A stretch of DNA of 64,000 nt. Origin: JBBIGV01 sp037447335 (lineage in GTDB: Bacteria; Bacteroidota; Ignavibacteria; Ignavibacteriales; Ignavibacteriaceae). The position numbers were made by a program, and so were the translations under genes. The stretch spans positions 62,001 through 126,000 of the forward strand of contig JBBIGV010000001.1 of NCBI GenBank assembly GCA_037447335.1. The letters run 5' to 3'. This document shows positions 18,044 to 27,281 of the stretch, piece by piece. The notes under the pieces were generated by a model. The model was given only the letters and a program-made list of their open reading frames with translations, made no database searches and was not told where the DNA came from. Numbering within the stretch: position 1 is the stretch's first letter; each line of letters starts with the position of its first letter.

Positions 18044-18489
18044 AAGTAGTTGTTCAGCGTGTTTCGGAAGGCGGGGTAGTAATCCCCTCCGAAAATTATT
18101 CCGAATCAATCCGGCAGGGTTTGGTAATACTGCTTGGCATAAAAACGGGCGATAAGGAAAATGATGCTGAATTTCTCGCAGACAAGTGCACTAACCTGAG
18201 AATCTTCCCGGATGAAAATGAAAAGATGAATCTTTCAGTTAAAGATATTAATGGTGAAGCGCTGGTAATTTCCCAGTTTACACTGTACGGTGATGCACAA
18301 AAAGGCAACAGACCCGGTTTTACTAATGCTGCACAGCCGGCTGAAGCAATTCCATTATACGAAAAATTTATTGCGAGGCTTAAACAAAACCTGGGAGATG
18401 AAAAAGTTAAGACGGGTATTTTCGGTGCAATGATGGATGTGAAGATAATTAATCAGGGACCGGTCACAATAATTATAGATTCGAAATGA
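18040..18489 (+). CDS. dtd: D-aminoacyl-tRNA deacylase
   Basis: Hydrolyses D-aminoacyl-tRNA (and glycyl-tRNA-Ala) to prevent misincorporation. The 149 residues match the DTD family throughout: MKVVVQRVSEGGV at the start, SQFTLYGD near residue 77 and the cross-subunit NQGPVT near 139, which correspond to the SQFTL and GP-cisPro motifs of the active site. The start is TTG at 18040, overlapping the prmC stop by four bases. Confidence 0.96.
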   Translation: MKVVVQRVSEGGVVIPSENYSESIRQGLVILLGIKTGDKENDAEFLADKCTNLRIFPDENEKMNLSVKDINGEALVISQFTLYGDAQKGNRPGFTNAAQPAEAIPLYEKFIARLKQNLGDEKVKTGIFGAMMDVKIINQGPVTIIIDSK

Positions 18490-18502
18490 ATCGGGGGATG
18501 TT

Positions 18503-19408
18503 ATGCACCCTGTTTTGATGTTGTTTATTGACGGAGTCGGTATTGGCAAAAATGACCCGCTTCACAATCCTTTCTTTAAATATGAATTCCGGACATTTAC
18601 TGAATTGTTCGGTAGTGTCCCATCACTCAACAATAAATACCTTGAAGGTAAAAATAAATTTTTATTCCCTGTTGATGCACGATTAGGGGTGGATGGATTG
18701 CCCCAAAGCGGAACAGGGCAAACTTCAATTTTCTGTGGTGTTAATGCTGCAAAGATGATCGGGAAACACTTTGGTCCTTACCCCTATTCAACTTTAATTC
18801 CTGTTATTAAAGAAAAAAATATTCTTCTTCACTATAAAATGGAAAGAAGAAAAGTTTTTTTTGCAAATGCATATCCGAAAATATTTTTCGATTACATCAG
18901 ATCAGGTAAATCAAGGCTTAGCGTTATCTCGTTAAGCTGTGTGCTCAGCGGCATCAGACTTAATCGTGTAACCGATGTAAGAAAGGGAAAGGCTTTAACT
19001 GCTGAAATAACCGGCAGCCGATGGAATGAAAAGCTGGGATACAATCTTAAAGTTATAAAGCCTCAAACTGCTGCACGAAGGTTGCTCAGGATAGCAAATA
19101 AAAATCATTTTACTTTATACGAGTATTTCCTTACCGATCATCTGGGTCATGGAAGGTATGACAGCAGCGCAGAAGCTGCAATGAGAATCCTTGACGAATT
19201 TCTTTATACTATATTCAGCGAAATGGATCTTCAGAAAACAACAGTGATTCTTTGTTCTGATCACGGAAATTTTGAAGACCTGTCTGTAAAAACACACACC
19301 ATAAATCCGGCATTAACAATTACGGCGGGTAAAAAATCAAAACAACTGGCTGATCGGATCAAAAGCATATCACAAATTAAAAAAGCAATTATTGAATTAT
19401 GTAAATGA
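18503..19408 (+). CDS. Alkaline-phosphatase-superfamily metalloenzyme (phosphomutase-like)
   Basis: A 301-residue protein with the metal-binding architecture of the phosphopentomutase / cofactor-independent phosphoglycerate mutase group. FIDGVGIG near residue 9 holds the first metal aspartate, LPQSGTGQTS near 70 holds the likely nucleophile serine or threonine, TDHLGHGRYD near 212 holds Asp/His ligands and SDHGNFED near 252 closes the site. It is shorter than classical members because the inserted cap domain is reduced. The substrate cannot be assigned. It overlaps comEC by four bases (ATGA). Confidence 0.75.
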   Translation: MHPVLMLFIDGVGIGKNDPLHNPFFKYEFRTFTELFGSVPSLNNKYLEGKNKFLFPVDARLGVDGLPQSGTGQTSIFCGVNAAKMIGKHFGPYPYSTLIPVIKEKNILLHYKMERRKVFFANAYPKIFFDYIRSGKSRLSVISLSCVLSGIRLNRVTDVRKGKALTAEITGSRWNEKLGYNLKVIKPQTAARRLLRIANKNHFTLYEYFLTDHLGHGRYDSSAEAAMRILDEFLYTIFSEMDLQKTTVILCSDHGNFEDLSVKTHTINPALTITAGKKSKQLADRIKSISQIKKAIIELCK

Positions 19409-21798
19409 GCAATTATCCCGCAATAATGTTTTCCGTGCTCTTTATCTGTGGAATAATACTTAACCGGTTTATATCGGCAGACATTGTTTATCTTTACGTA
19501 CTATTTGTACTTGCAGTTATCTGTTTCTTCCTTTTAATAAAATACAATTACCGGTTACTCAACGTCCTTTCTACAGTAACATTTGTTGTGTTGATCATCG
19601 GGATTGGATTTTTCATGGCAGAATCAAAATACTCTGATATTCAAATGCTTAACCAGAATATATATAAACAAAAAAATATTTCAATTTATGGTAAGGTTGA
19701 AAAAATTAATCTCCGCCGTGAATATGAAATAAGTTTTGAACTGCTTGCGGACTCGATTAAAATGCCTGATGAAGTATTAAGAGGTAAATACAAATTCCTC
19801 TGTAAAGTACGGGATGAAACAGAAATACTTGATTCGCTTTATCAAATGATCTTTCCCGGCTTCTATGTTGAAGTGAAAGGAACATACACAAAGGGACGGG
19901 AGAAGAGAAATCCAGGTGAATATGATTACAACCTTTACCTGAATTCGAAAAATATTTCCGGATTAGTTACTACTTATACCGCTGACGGATTTAAGATAAT
20001 CAGCGAGGATAAAAATCCGGTTACTGCCTCCACATTCTCAATAAGAAAATCAATTGACAGGCAATTCTTTTCATTCCACGATCACAGTACTGCGGGATTA
20101 TTACGCGGTCTGCTTCTTGCAGACAGAAGCGAAATTTCTTACCAGACTAAAACTGAGTTCATTAATTCAGGTGTTATCCATGTTCTTGCTGTTTCAGGGC
20201 TGCATGTTGGGTTTATAGCGCTGATATTTTTTATTCTTTTCGGGAGATTTAATTTTTACATCCGTTCCGCAGCAACGGCGGTTGGTTTGTTGTTCTTTAT
20301 GATCATTACCGGTATGCCGCCGTCGGTTTTCAGAGCAACGATAATGGCGCTTGTTATAATTATTGCTTTTGTAACTAACAGATCAACGCACATATTTAAC
20401 TCGCTTGCAATAGCCGCTGTAATTATACTGCTCGTTGATCCGGATGAAATTTATAATCCCGGTTTCCAGCTTTCATTCAGTGCAGTGGCTGCAATCGGCG
20501 GACTTTATCCGTACTTTGAAAGACGGATAAGTAAACTAAGAATAACAAACTCTTTATTAAAAAATATTTTGCTCTTTGTTGCTCTTTCATTCAGTGCACA
20601 GATCGGTACTTTGCCTTTCACTTTACTTTATTTCGGCAAGCTGTCAATTGTAGCGCTGCTGGTTAATATAGTAGTGATCCCATCAATCGGGTTTATCGTT
20701 GGAATAGGTATTCTCACGTTAATCCTTAGTTATCTTTTACCAACAGTTGCAGCATATTTTGCGCTTACAAATGATCTGCTTGTATCGCTGCTTTTCGGAG
20801 TTGTGAGATATACCGGCAATCTTGAGTTTTCATTTCTTTGGGTCAGGCAGTTTTCTGTAATTGATTCAGTGATCTTTTATTTGATTCTGTTCTTCTTCTG
20901 TTTTTATTTCCTTCGGTTCCGTTCAGTTATGGCGAAGGCTTTACTGCTTTGTATGTGTATAATTTCTTTTTTACTTTTTTCTTCTTTTGATAATAAAGAA
21001 TTCTTTCACAAAAATAAGCTTAACATCTTTGCCGTGGATGTAGGACAGGGAGATGCTATCCTGATCGTTTTCCCGAATGGTGTAACAGCTTTAATTGATG
21101 CCGGCAACGCTACTCCCTTTATTGATAATGGAGAAAGGGTTATTCTGCCGCTGCTCAATCATCTTAACATCAGAAAGATTGATTATGGATTTATTTCTAA
21201 TCTCGATGCTGATCATTACGGTGGTTTCATATCGCTGGTTTATCATGACAGAATTGAACAAATGGTTAAGCCACGCTTCGATTCAACCTTAGCCAAAGAC
21301 ATGCGGCTTGAAAAGTACCTGAAACAAATGGGTATTAAAATCTCTTATTATGAAAACGGGTTTTATGATGTAGGCAACGTTCGTATTTATACTTTGTATG
21401 ATGAAGATGACGATGTATATGCAGCTTTCTCAACTAATGATAAAAGCGGTGTTCTGCGCATTCAATACGGCAATAAAAGTTTTTTGTTCACGGGTGATAT
21501 CGAACGGAAGGCAGAAATTTATTACTCACAACGATATAATCATTTCCTTAAAACTAATTTGTTAAAGGTTGCACATCATGGAAGCAAAACAAGCACAATA
21601 CCCGATTTTGTCGGTTATGCCCGTCCTGAAATCAGTCTTATAAGTGCGGGGATACAAAATAAATTTGGTCACCCTGCAGAGGTTGTACTTGACAGGTTAA
21701 AAGAAATTAAATCGTCTGTTTACAGGACGGACGAGCTTGGCGCAATTTTGTTCGTCTCAGATGGTGATACGATTGAATATGTGGATTGGAGGCGTTAG
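19405..21798 (+). CDS. comEC: ComEC/Rec2 family DNA-uptake channel protein
   Basis: A 797-residue inner-membrane protein with the three-part ComEC layout: an N-terminal DUF4131 region (hydrophobic segments plus an OB-like beta domain, about 1-200), the competence membrane domain (about 220-500, with SGLHVGFIAL and GMPPSVFRA), and a metallo-beta-lactamase-like domain from about 535 (VDVGQGDAILI, SNLDADHYGG, KVAHHGSKTS). This family translocates single-stranded DNA into the cytoplasm and may degrade the other strand. The three zinc-site motifs are intact, so the gene looks functional. The other competence genes are not in the window. Confidence 0.95.
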   Translation: MSNYPAIMFSVLFICGIILNRFISADIVYLYVLFVLAVICFFLLIKYNYRLLNVLSTVTFVVLIIGIGFFMAESKYSDIQMLNQNIYKQKNISIYGKVEKINLRREYEISFELLADSIKMPDEVLRGKYKFLCKVRDETEILDSLYQMIFPGFYVEVKGTYTKGREKRNPGEYDYNLYLNSKNISGLVTTYTADGFKIISEDKNPVTASTFSIRKSIDRQFFSFHDHSTAGLLRGLLLADRSEISYQTKTEFINSGVIHVLAVSGLHVGFIALIFFILFGRFNFYIRSAATAVGLLFFMIITGMPPSVFRATIMALVIIIAFVTNRSTHIFNSLAIAAVIILLVDPDEIYNPGFQLSFSAVAAIGGLYPYFERRISKLRITNSLLKNILLFVALSFSAQIGTLPFTLLYFGKLSIVALLVNIVVIPSIGFIVGIGILTLILSYLLPTVAAYFALTNDLLVSLLFGVVRYTGNLEFSFLWVRQFSVIDSVIFYLILFFFCFYFLRFRSVMAKALLLCMCIISFLLFSSFDNKEFFHKNKLNIFAVDVGQGDAILIVFPNGVTALIDAGNATPFIDNGERVILPLLNHLNIRKIDYGFISNLDADHYGGFISLVYHDRIEQMVKPRFDSTLAKDMRLEKYLKQMGIKISYYENGFYDVGNVRIYTLYDEDDDVYAAFSTNDKSGVLRIQYGNKSFLFTGDIERKAEIYYSQRYNHFLKTNLLKVAHHGSKTSTIPDFVGYARPEISLISAGIQNKFGHPAEVVLDRLKEIKSSVYRTDELGAILFVSDGDTIEYVDWRR

Positions 21799-21990
21799 AT
21801 AAAGTGGTGTTCACCGGAGAGGCAGTCCACGCATAAACCAATATGAATTTTATCTGCTTTGCCTGATCTCACTAATAACTACCTGACACTGTTTGCAGAA
21901 ATTACAAACAGTTGCGCGGTGAAAAAAGTAGAGACAACAAGGTAATGATTCCATTCCAACTTCACTTTTAGTTTATCTTTTGAATTGTTT

Positions 21991-22025
21991 AGGTAAAAAG
22001 AAGGGAGGGCTGCTTTTACCCTCCC
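21991..22025 (-). terminator. Rho-independent terminator of the receiver gene
   Basis: GGGAGGG (22003-22009) pairs with CCCTCCC (22019-22025) around a nine-base loop. Read on the minus strand the hairpin is followed by CTTCTTTTTACC, a T-rich run, so it would stop transcription coming from the receiver gene that ends at 22071. It lies in a 272-base convergent gap after comEC. Confidence 0.65.
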
Positions 22026-22070
22026 GGCGGGTTCTGTGGTGTGTAATTGTGAGATAACTTTAAAATGTCG

Positions 22071-22481
22071 TTATGTATATCCTAAAACAGACATCAAATA
22101 AAAGCCTCTGTTAATAAATGCCATTTCAATTGCAGTTCCAAGCTCATTCATGCTTATTGGTTTTACCAGGTATCCATAAGGCTCTCTTATACGAGCCTTT
22201 AAGACTGCATCAACTTCCTCTTCTGTGGTAATATATATAACAGGAATATCGTGATATGCCGCAATAATTTCAGCGGTGTCAATTCCGTTAAGCGGACCCT
22301 GCAAAGAAGTATCCATAAGGATAAGGTTTGCCTGGTTTTCCTTTATACTTTTTATTGCTTCTTCACCGGAACGAACCGCATCGGAAACCGAGTAACCCAG
22401 ATCTTTTAACATCTTTTTTAATTCGAGTATAACCCGCTTGTCGTATCCGGCAATCAGTATTTTCCCTTTTTTCTTTTTCAT
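22071..22481 (-). CDS. Stand-alone response-regulator receiver protein with altered acidic pocket
   Basis: A single receiver domain of about 136 residues with no output domain. The phosphoacceptor region LILMDTSLQGPLNGID and the lysine in GYLVKPI are present. After strand 1 (KILIAGYDKR) the usual pair of acidic residues that bind magnesium is replaced by Gly-Tyr, with an Asp one place later, so phosphorylation may be weakened. The frame is open to a TTG at 22532; I prefer ATG 22481 because it gives a normal receiver N-terminus, although neither start has an ideal ribosome site. No sensor kinase is adjacent. Confidence 0.75.
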   Translation of the reverse strand: MKKKKGKILIAGYDKRVILELKKMLKDLGYSVSDAVRSGEEAIKSIKENQANLILMDTSLQGPLNGIDTAEIIAAYHDIPVIYITTEEEVDAVLKARIREPYGYLVKPISMNELGTAIEMAFINRGFYLMSVLGYT

Positions 22482-22868
22482 TTTCGTAAACCGCAACTCC
22501 GTAATTAAATTAGACCAAACCAGTTTCTTCAACCATTATGCCAGATGTAAAAGCATTAAATGATTTGAAATTACAATGTTTTTGTAGACGTCAAATACTT
22601 TCAGAGATTCTTTACATCAACTAAAAGTAATTTTTTCTTTTGATAAGAAAGTTCATCTGTTATTATTAGTTAAGTTTTTTTACTAAATACATTAAACATC
22701 GTCAACTTACTTAATCTATTGGACTGAATTTCAGGAAGTAGTAATAGCCTGGGGAAGAAGTTTAATGCAGAGATTAAGTTCTTTTTAGCACCTGCTTAAG
22801 TTTTGTTCTGAACAGGAAAATAGATACAATGACTTTCCAAAAATCTTTCAAGTTAGTATTTTAAAACT
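22482..22868. other. Divergent intergenic stretch
   Basis: This AT-rich gap lies between the receiver gene (minus) and clpS (plus) and must hold the promoters of both. I see no reading frame, tRNA or strong hairpin in it, and no promoter match I would defend. Confidence 0.5.
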
Positions 22869-23159
22869 ATGAAACCTGAACCTTATAAATCGCCCGAAAT
22901 AGATGTAATAACAGAGGAGGAAACCACAGAAGACCTTGCAAGCCGTGTTCTTCTGTTTAATGATGACTGGCATTCTTTTGAAGAAGTGATAGTTCAGCTC
23001 ATGAAAGCTACACGATGCTCGTTTGAAAAAGCCCGTGACCTATCCTTCGAAGTGCATGTAAAAGGCAAAGCGATTGTTTACAGTGGTTCAATGAGCGAGT
23101 GTATTAAAGTTTCATCCATCCTTGAGGAAATTGCACTTCACACGCAGATAATCACATAG
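22869..23159 (+). CDS. clpS: ATP-dependent Clp protease adaptor ClpS
   Basis: A 96-residue ClpS that delivers N-degron substrates to ClpA/ClpC-ClpP. LFNDDWHSFEEVIVQLM near residues 29-45 contains the NDD signature that contacts the substrate N-terminus, and FEVHVKGKAIV near 63 is the second conserved block. An acidic flexible N-terminal tail (EIDVITEEETTEDL) precedes the fold, as expected. It is a single-gene unit, convergent with rlmN 37 bases away. Confidence 0.93.
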   Translation: MKPEPYKSPEIDVITEEETTEDLASRVLLFNDDWHSFEEVIVQLMKATRCSFEKARDLSFEVHVKGKAIVYSGSMSECIKVSSILEEIALHTQIIT

Positions 23160-23196
23160 CGCGTTATTTTCCCGCAAATAAATCTTCGCGCAACAA

Positions 23197-24279
23197 TTAA
23201 TTTTTAATTGCAAGCTGCCCGCAGGCAGCAGCAATATCATCACCTTGTGTTAAACGAAGCATAACGGTTATGTTTTTCTGCCTCAGCTTGTCTGCAAATT
23301 CTTCAATTCTGACCCTTGAAGGCGGGCGAAGCTCTGCTGCAAATCCGACCGGGTTCATATGCTCAAGTGAATTGAACGGAATAATATTAATCTTTGATGA
23401 CAGTGAACTGCAGAGCTTAACAAGAGCGTTTATATCTTCATCACGATCATTTATATCTTTCAGCATTACGTACTCAAAAGTTATTCGCGTACCGGTTACT
23501 TCAGAATAATACTTAAGCGCTTCGATATTTTCCGCAAGAGAATATTTTTGATTTATGGGCATTATCTTCGTACGAACATCTTCAAAACAAGAATGAAGCG
23601 AGAAAGCAAGTTTTACCTTCAGACCCGTATTCGCAAGCTCTGTTATTTTAGGAGCAATACCGGCAGTGGAAACAGTGATCTTTTTTAAGCTTATACCAGT
23701 TGTAAGCTCTTTACTGAAAATCCGAAGACTGTTTACAGTAGCTTCATAATTAAGCAGCGGTTCACCCATGCCCATGTAAACTATGTTAGTGATTTTGTCT
23801 TTACCATAATCCCTCACCGCAAGAAGATATTGATCAAAAATTTCTCCTGCATCGAGGTTTCTCGTATAACCCATCAATCCGGTTGCACAGAATTTACAAT
23901 CCAGAGGACAACCAACCTGTGTGGAAATACATAAGGTGGTTCTTTTTACTTCAGGAATGATAACCGATTCAATTTTATTTTTTCCTTTAGAGTTTTTTTG
24001 ATTTAAAGTTGAGAAAACGAATTTTTTCGTACCGGTGATCGGTGACTCTTCAGACTGAACATAATCCAAAGTTATTATCTCTGCTGATTCTTTCAGTTTG
24101 GTTCTTAAAACTTTAGGGATGTTTGACATTTCATCAAAATCCATCGCGAGATGATTATACATCCAGTTAAAAAGCTGTTCACCCCTGAATGCCGGTTCGC
24201 CGGCAGAGACAAAGTATTCCTTCAATTCATCGAGGTCAAGTCCTTTTAACCGGAATTTTTTAGACGGTGCAGAATGCAT
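23197..24279 (-). CDS. rlmN: Dual-specificity 23S rRNA/tRNA adenine-C2 methyltransferase
   Basis: Radical-SAM enzyme that methylates A2503 of 23S rRNA and A37 of some tRNAs. The cluster motif CPLDCKFC places three cysteines at 124, 128 and 131. The two further catalytic cysteines are present: one in TTLCIST near 117 and one in AACGQL near the C-terminus, so this is RlmN/Cfr-type with full machinery. GMGEPLLN binds SAM. The 360-residue length is normal. It is transcribed alone, convergent with clpS. Confidence 0.95.
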   Translation of the reverse strand: MHSAPSKKFRLKGLDLDELKEYFVSAGEPAFRGEQLFNWMYNHLAMDFDEMSNIPKVLRTKLKESAEIITLDYVQSEESPITGTKKFVFSTLNQKNSKGKNKIESVIIPEVKRTTLCISTQVGCPLDCKFCATGLMGYTRNLDAGEIFDQYLLAVRDYGKDKITNIVYMGMGEPLLNYEATVNSLRIFSKELTTGISLKKITVSTAGIAPKITELANTGLKVKLAFSLHSCFEDVRTKIMPINQKYSLAENIEALKYYSEVTGTRITFEYVMLKDINDRDEDINALVKLCSSLSSKINIIPFNSLEHMNPVGFAAELRPPSRVRIEEFADKLRQKNITVMLRLTQGDDIAAACGQLAIKN

Positions 24280-24504
24280 AACGTGGTTTTATCAGTAAAT
24301 GAAAGATTAAAGATGTTTTTGCAAATATAAGGATAATGGATAAAGCTGAAAATCTATCCTGTTCATAAATTCAGAAGATTATTTTCTTAATACCTGCGAT
24401 TGCTACAAAGATTTAATTGCCTTAATTTGAGGTTAAAATTTTACACCGAATAAACAGGTTTTTCCGGCGGACTTCTATTAACGTTAAAATACAGGGTAAT
24501 AACT

Positions 24505-25647
24505 ATGAACTTTGAATTCACTGAAGAACACATCATGATACAACAATCAGCCCGTGAGTTTGCGCAGGAAGTAATAGCGCCTACTGCTATCGAGCGAGAT
24601 ATCAATGCGGAATTTCCGACAGAAATAATTAAACAACTTGGCGAACTTGGTTTTATGGGGATGATGGTCCCGCCGGAATATGGCGGTGCAGGATTGGATA
24701 CTATAAGTTATGTACTTGCTATGATTGAAATATCTAAAGTTGATGCCAGCGTCGGGGTGGTCATGTCGGTTAATAATTCACTCGTATGTTTTGGGCTTGA
24801 AAAGTATGGCTCCGATTACATTAAAGAATCGTTTCTTACCCCGCTTGCAAAAGGAGAAAAACTCGGTGCATTTGCTCTCTCTGAACCTGAAGCCGGAAGT
24901 GATGCGACACATCAAAGCACAACAGCAGAACCGGATGGATATGATTATATCCTTAACGGAACAAAGAACTGGATAACTAACGGAACTACTGCCGACTATT
25001 ACCTCGTTATGGCTCAAACAGATAAGTCGAAAGCTCACAGGGGTATTACTACATTTCTTGTCGAAAAAGGAACGCCTGGTTTTACGCATGGCAAAAAGGA
25101 AGATAAGCTCGGTATACGAAGCTCCGATACCTGCACACTTATGTTTGAGAATTGCCGTGTTCCTGCTAAGAATATTGTGTGGGAAGTCGGTAAGGGTTTT
25201 AACTTCGCTATGAAAACTCTTAACGGCGGAAGGATAGGCATTGCAGCACAGGCGCTTGGTATTGCGGAGGCTTCGCTCGAAGCATCAATAAAATATTCAA
25301 AGGAAAGGAAAGCATTCGGACAAACTATTTCGAATTTCCAGGCAATCCAATTTAAAATTTCGGATATGGCAGTTAAACTTGATGCAGCTAAACTGCTTAC
25401 ATTCAAAGCTGCAGCTCTTAAAGATGTGGAAAAAGATTACATCAAAGAAGCTGCTATGGCAAAGTTATATGCTTCTAAAATTGCAGTTGAATGTGCCCTT
25501 GAAGCAATTCAGATTCATGGTGGTTATGGTTATGTGCGCGAGTACCTTGTTGAAAGATATTTGCGCGATGCAAAAATCACCGAGATTTACGAAGGCACTT
25601 CCGAAATACAAAAAGTGGTTATTGCCCGTTCGCTTTTGGATAGTTAA
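24505..25647 (+). CDS. Acyl-CoA dehydrogenase
   Basis: A 380-residue FAD flavoenzyme making a trans-2-enoyl-CoA. It has the usual N-terminal helical, middle beta and C-terminal helical domains. FALSEPEAGSD near 131-141 and NWITNG near 155 contact FAD and substrate; the ERKAFGQ block near 267 binds FAD; and IYEGTSEIQ near 361 carries the catalytic glutamate typical of short/medium-chain (butyryl-type) enzymes. It has no adjacent ETF or thiolase genes; the crotonase at the left edge is 24 kb away. Confidence 0.94.
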   Translation: MNFEFTEEHIMIQQSAREFAQEVIAPTAIERDINAEFPTEIIKQLGELGFMGMMVPPEYGGAGLDTISYVLAMIEISKVDASVGVVMSVNNSLVCFGLEKYGSDYIKESFLTPLAKGEKLGAFALSEPEAGSDATHQSTTAEPDGYDYILNGTKNWITNGTTADYYLVMAQTDKSKAHRGITTFLVEKGTPGFTHGKKEDKLGIRSSDTCTLMFENCRVPAKNIVWEVGKGFNFAMKTLNGGRIGIAAQALGIAEASLEASIKYSKERKAFGQTISNFQAIQFKISDMAVKLDAAKLLTFKAAALKDVEKDYIKEAAMAKLYASKIAVECALEAIQIHGGYGYVREYLVERYLRDAKITEIYEGTSEIQKVVIARSLLDS

Positions 25648-25843
25648 TAACTATTATAGTTACCCAAAAGTGACAGCCAATTGGGTTAAACCTGTTAAAC
25701 GGTTAGATTTTCTTTTGTGGTTATGTTCTCAACAGTTTTAATCCCATAGAGAACGTAATATTAAAGATAATGCGGATAGTCGTTTTAACGTAAACCTGAG
25801 TTAATTAAATGAGTGACAGCAGAGATAAACTTAGATACTTATA

Positions 25844-26308
25844 ATGAATAATTGCAGATCAATTTTTATCCTGATAGCATTTCTGTTTTTGCATCAAAAT
25901 GCTTTTACTCAATCCTCGCCGCGCAAATGGAGTAAACAGGAAGTTAATTACCAAATACCTGTAGATAGTAAAACAAGGGAATATTCCTTTCAAATTAATA
26001 GCCCTACTGATCTGCTGATTAAACCCGTAGTTAATGCTTACTGGTTTTTTATTTCCGATGTTGACGGGGATAATTGTCCGTTTCGTCCTTCCTGTTCGGC
26101 TTTTTTTGCAGAGGCTGTAAATGAAACAAACGTGTTACAGGGTACGCTTATGTTCTTCGACAGGTTTACGAGAGATATGAATTTTTTCTCAAGAACGGAT
26201 AAGTATCCGCGTGTACCGGAAGGTTATATATATGATCCTCCAGTATTATATTCATTAAATACTGAAAAAATAAAATTCATACCCCCTTCGTCCGTTGTAA
26301 GAGAGTAA
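25844..26308 (+). CDS. Secreted YidD-like protein
   Basis: A 154-residue protein with a signal peptide (to about 22) followed by a YidD-type core. CPFRPSCSAFFAEAV near 79-93 is the C-x-F-x-P-[ST]-C-S motif of the membrane protein insertion efficiency family, and NVLQGTLMFFDRFTR follows as expected. Ordinary YidD proteins are 70-85 residues, cytoplasmic and membrane-associated, and sit beside rnpA/yidC. This one is roughly twice as long, exported and next to two TPR/hairpin membrane proteins. Its function may therefore differ from YidD's. Confidence 0.7.
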   Translation: MNNCRSIFILIAFLFLHQNAFTQSSPRKWSKQEVNYQIPVDSKTREYSFQINSPTDLLIKPVVNAYWFFISDVDGDNCPFRPSCSAFFAEAVNETNVLQGTLMFFDRFTRDMNFFSRTDKYPRVPEGYIYDPPVLYSLNTEKIKFIPPSSVVRE

Positions 26309-26419
26309 TGAAATAAATTTTAATTATTGGATCTGTAAATCATTGAATTGATGAATATGTTTGAATTTAATTTATCCTTAGCGTTAACCTTATCTTGCCG
26401 GTTAAATCTTTAGCATCGT

Positions 26420-27280
26420 ATGCACCGAATAGTAATTTGCATATCTGTAATTATAATACTGTCTGAATGCCTCTCTGCACAGACATTCGATCTCCAATCA
26501 CCCGGTAACATAAAAAAATTCGCTGATCATCTTTTTTGTGAAGGCGATTTTCTGCGTGCAATGGACGAGTATGAAAAATATCTTCAGTATGTTGACGATG
26601 ATACTATACGGTTTAAAATTGCGTTATCATTCTCAGGTATTGGAGAACACGAAACAGCAATACAAAAATTTTCTCTTTTAAAGTACCATGATTATTTCGG
26701 ATATAATTCAGCCCTGGAACAGCTTAAATCATTATTCATACTTAAGAGATTCAATGATCTCCGGGATGAATTTATAACTGATTTTAATTCGCAGCAGAGG
26801 ATAAGTTACTACAACCCGATAAAGCTTTATTATTTTTCCTTCCTGTTAACGGAAGACACATTGCCCGCAGAAGATGATTTCATCAATGCTTTCACAGTAA
26901 ATGAACATGTTGATATAAGAAATTTTTATAAAAGGAAAATTCAATCGGAATATAAAAGTCCTGCACTTGCAGGTATAATGGCTGCCTTAATTCCGGGTTC
27001 CGGGAAAATATATACAGAAAATTATGGTGACGGTTTAATGGCATTCCTGAGTACAGGAGTTTTAAGTTATCTCGCTTACACAAATTTTAAAGCAAAACAC
27101 AATACAAGAGCATGGATATTTACCGGGCTTGCAGGTCTGTTTTATGCAGGTAATGTTTACGGCTCGATTGCATCTGCACAAATATTTAATGCAGGAGTAA
27201 AATTTAATTTTGAAAATGACGTTAATTTTTATTTAGCCGAACGCAATTACTATGTTCCACGTTACGATTATTGCCGGTAA
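26420..27280 (+). CDS. Exported TPR-like protein with C-terminal membrane hairpin domain
   Basis: A 286-residue protein: signal peptide (1-21), TPR-like helical repeats (about 25-170; FCEGDFLRAMDEYEKYL, IGEHETAIQKF), then a hydrophobic region from about 180 (AGIMAALIPGSGKIYTENY, AFLSTGVLSYLAY, WIFTGLAGLFYAG). The P-G-[SA]-G-x-x-Y-x-x-x-x-x-D/E-G motif is seen in TM2/DUF5683-like proteins. It shares this design with the next gene, from which it is separated by one base, suggesting duplication. Function unknown; the YidD-like gene 111 bases upstream suggests an envelope role. Confidence 0.7.
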   Translation: MHRIVICISVIIILSECLSAQTFDLQSPGNIKKFADHLFCEGDFLRAMDEYEKYLQYVDDDTIRFKIALSFSGIGEHETAIQKFSLLKYHDYFGYNSALEQLKSLFILKRFNDLRDEFITDFNSQQRISYYNPIKLYYFSFLLTEDTLPAEDDFINAFTVNEHVDIRNFYKRKIQSEYKSPALAGIMAALIPGSGKIYTENYGDGLMAFLSTGVLSYLAYTNFKAKHNTRAWIFTGLAGLFYAGNVYGSIASAQIFNAGVKFNFENDVNFYLAERNYYVPRYDYCR

Positions 27281-27281
27281 T

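Noticed and set aside
25379..25741. Plus-strand frame extending past the acyl-CoA dehydrogenase stop
   Set aside because: It starts inside the dehydrogenase in another frame and shows no domain; treated as a shadow.
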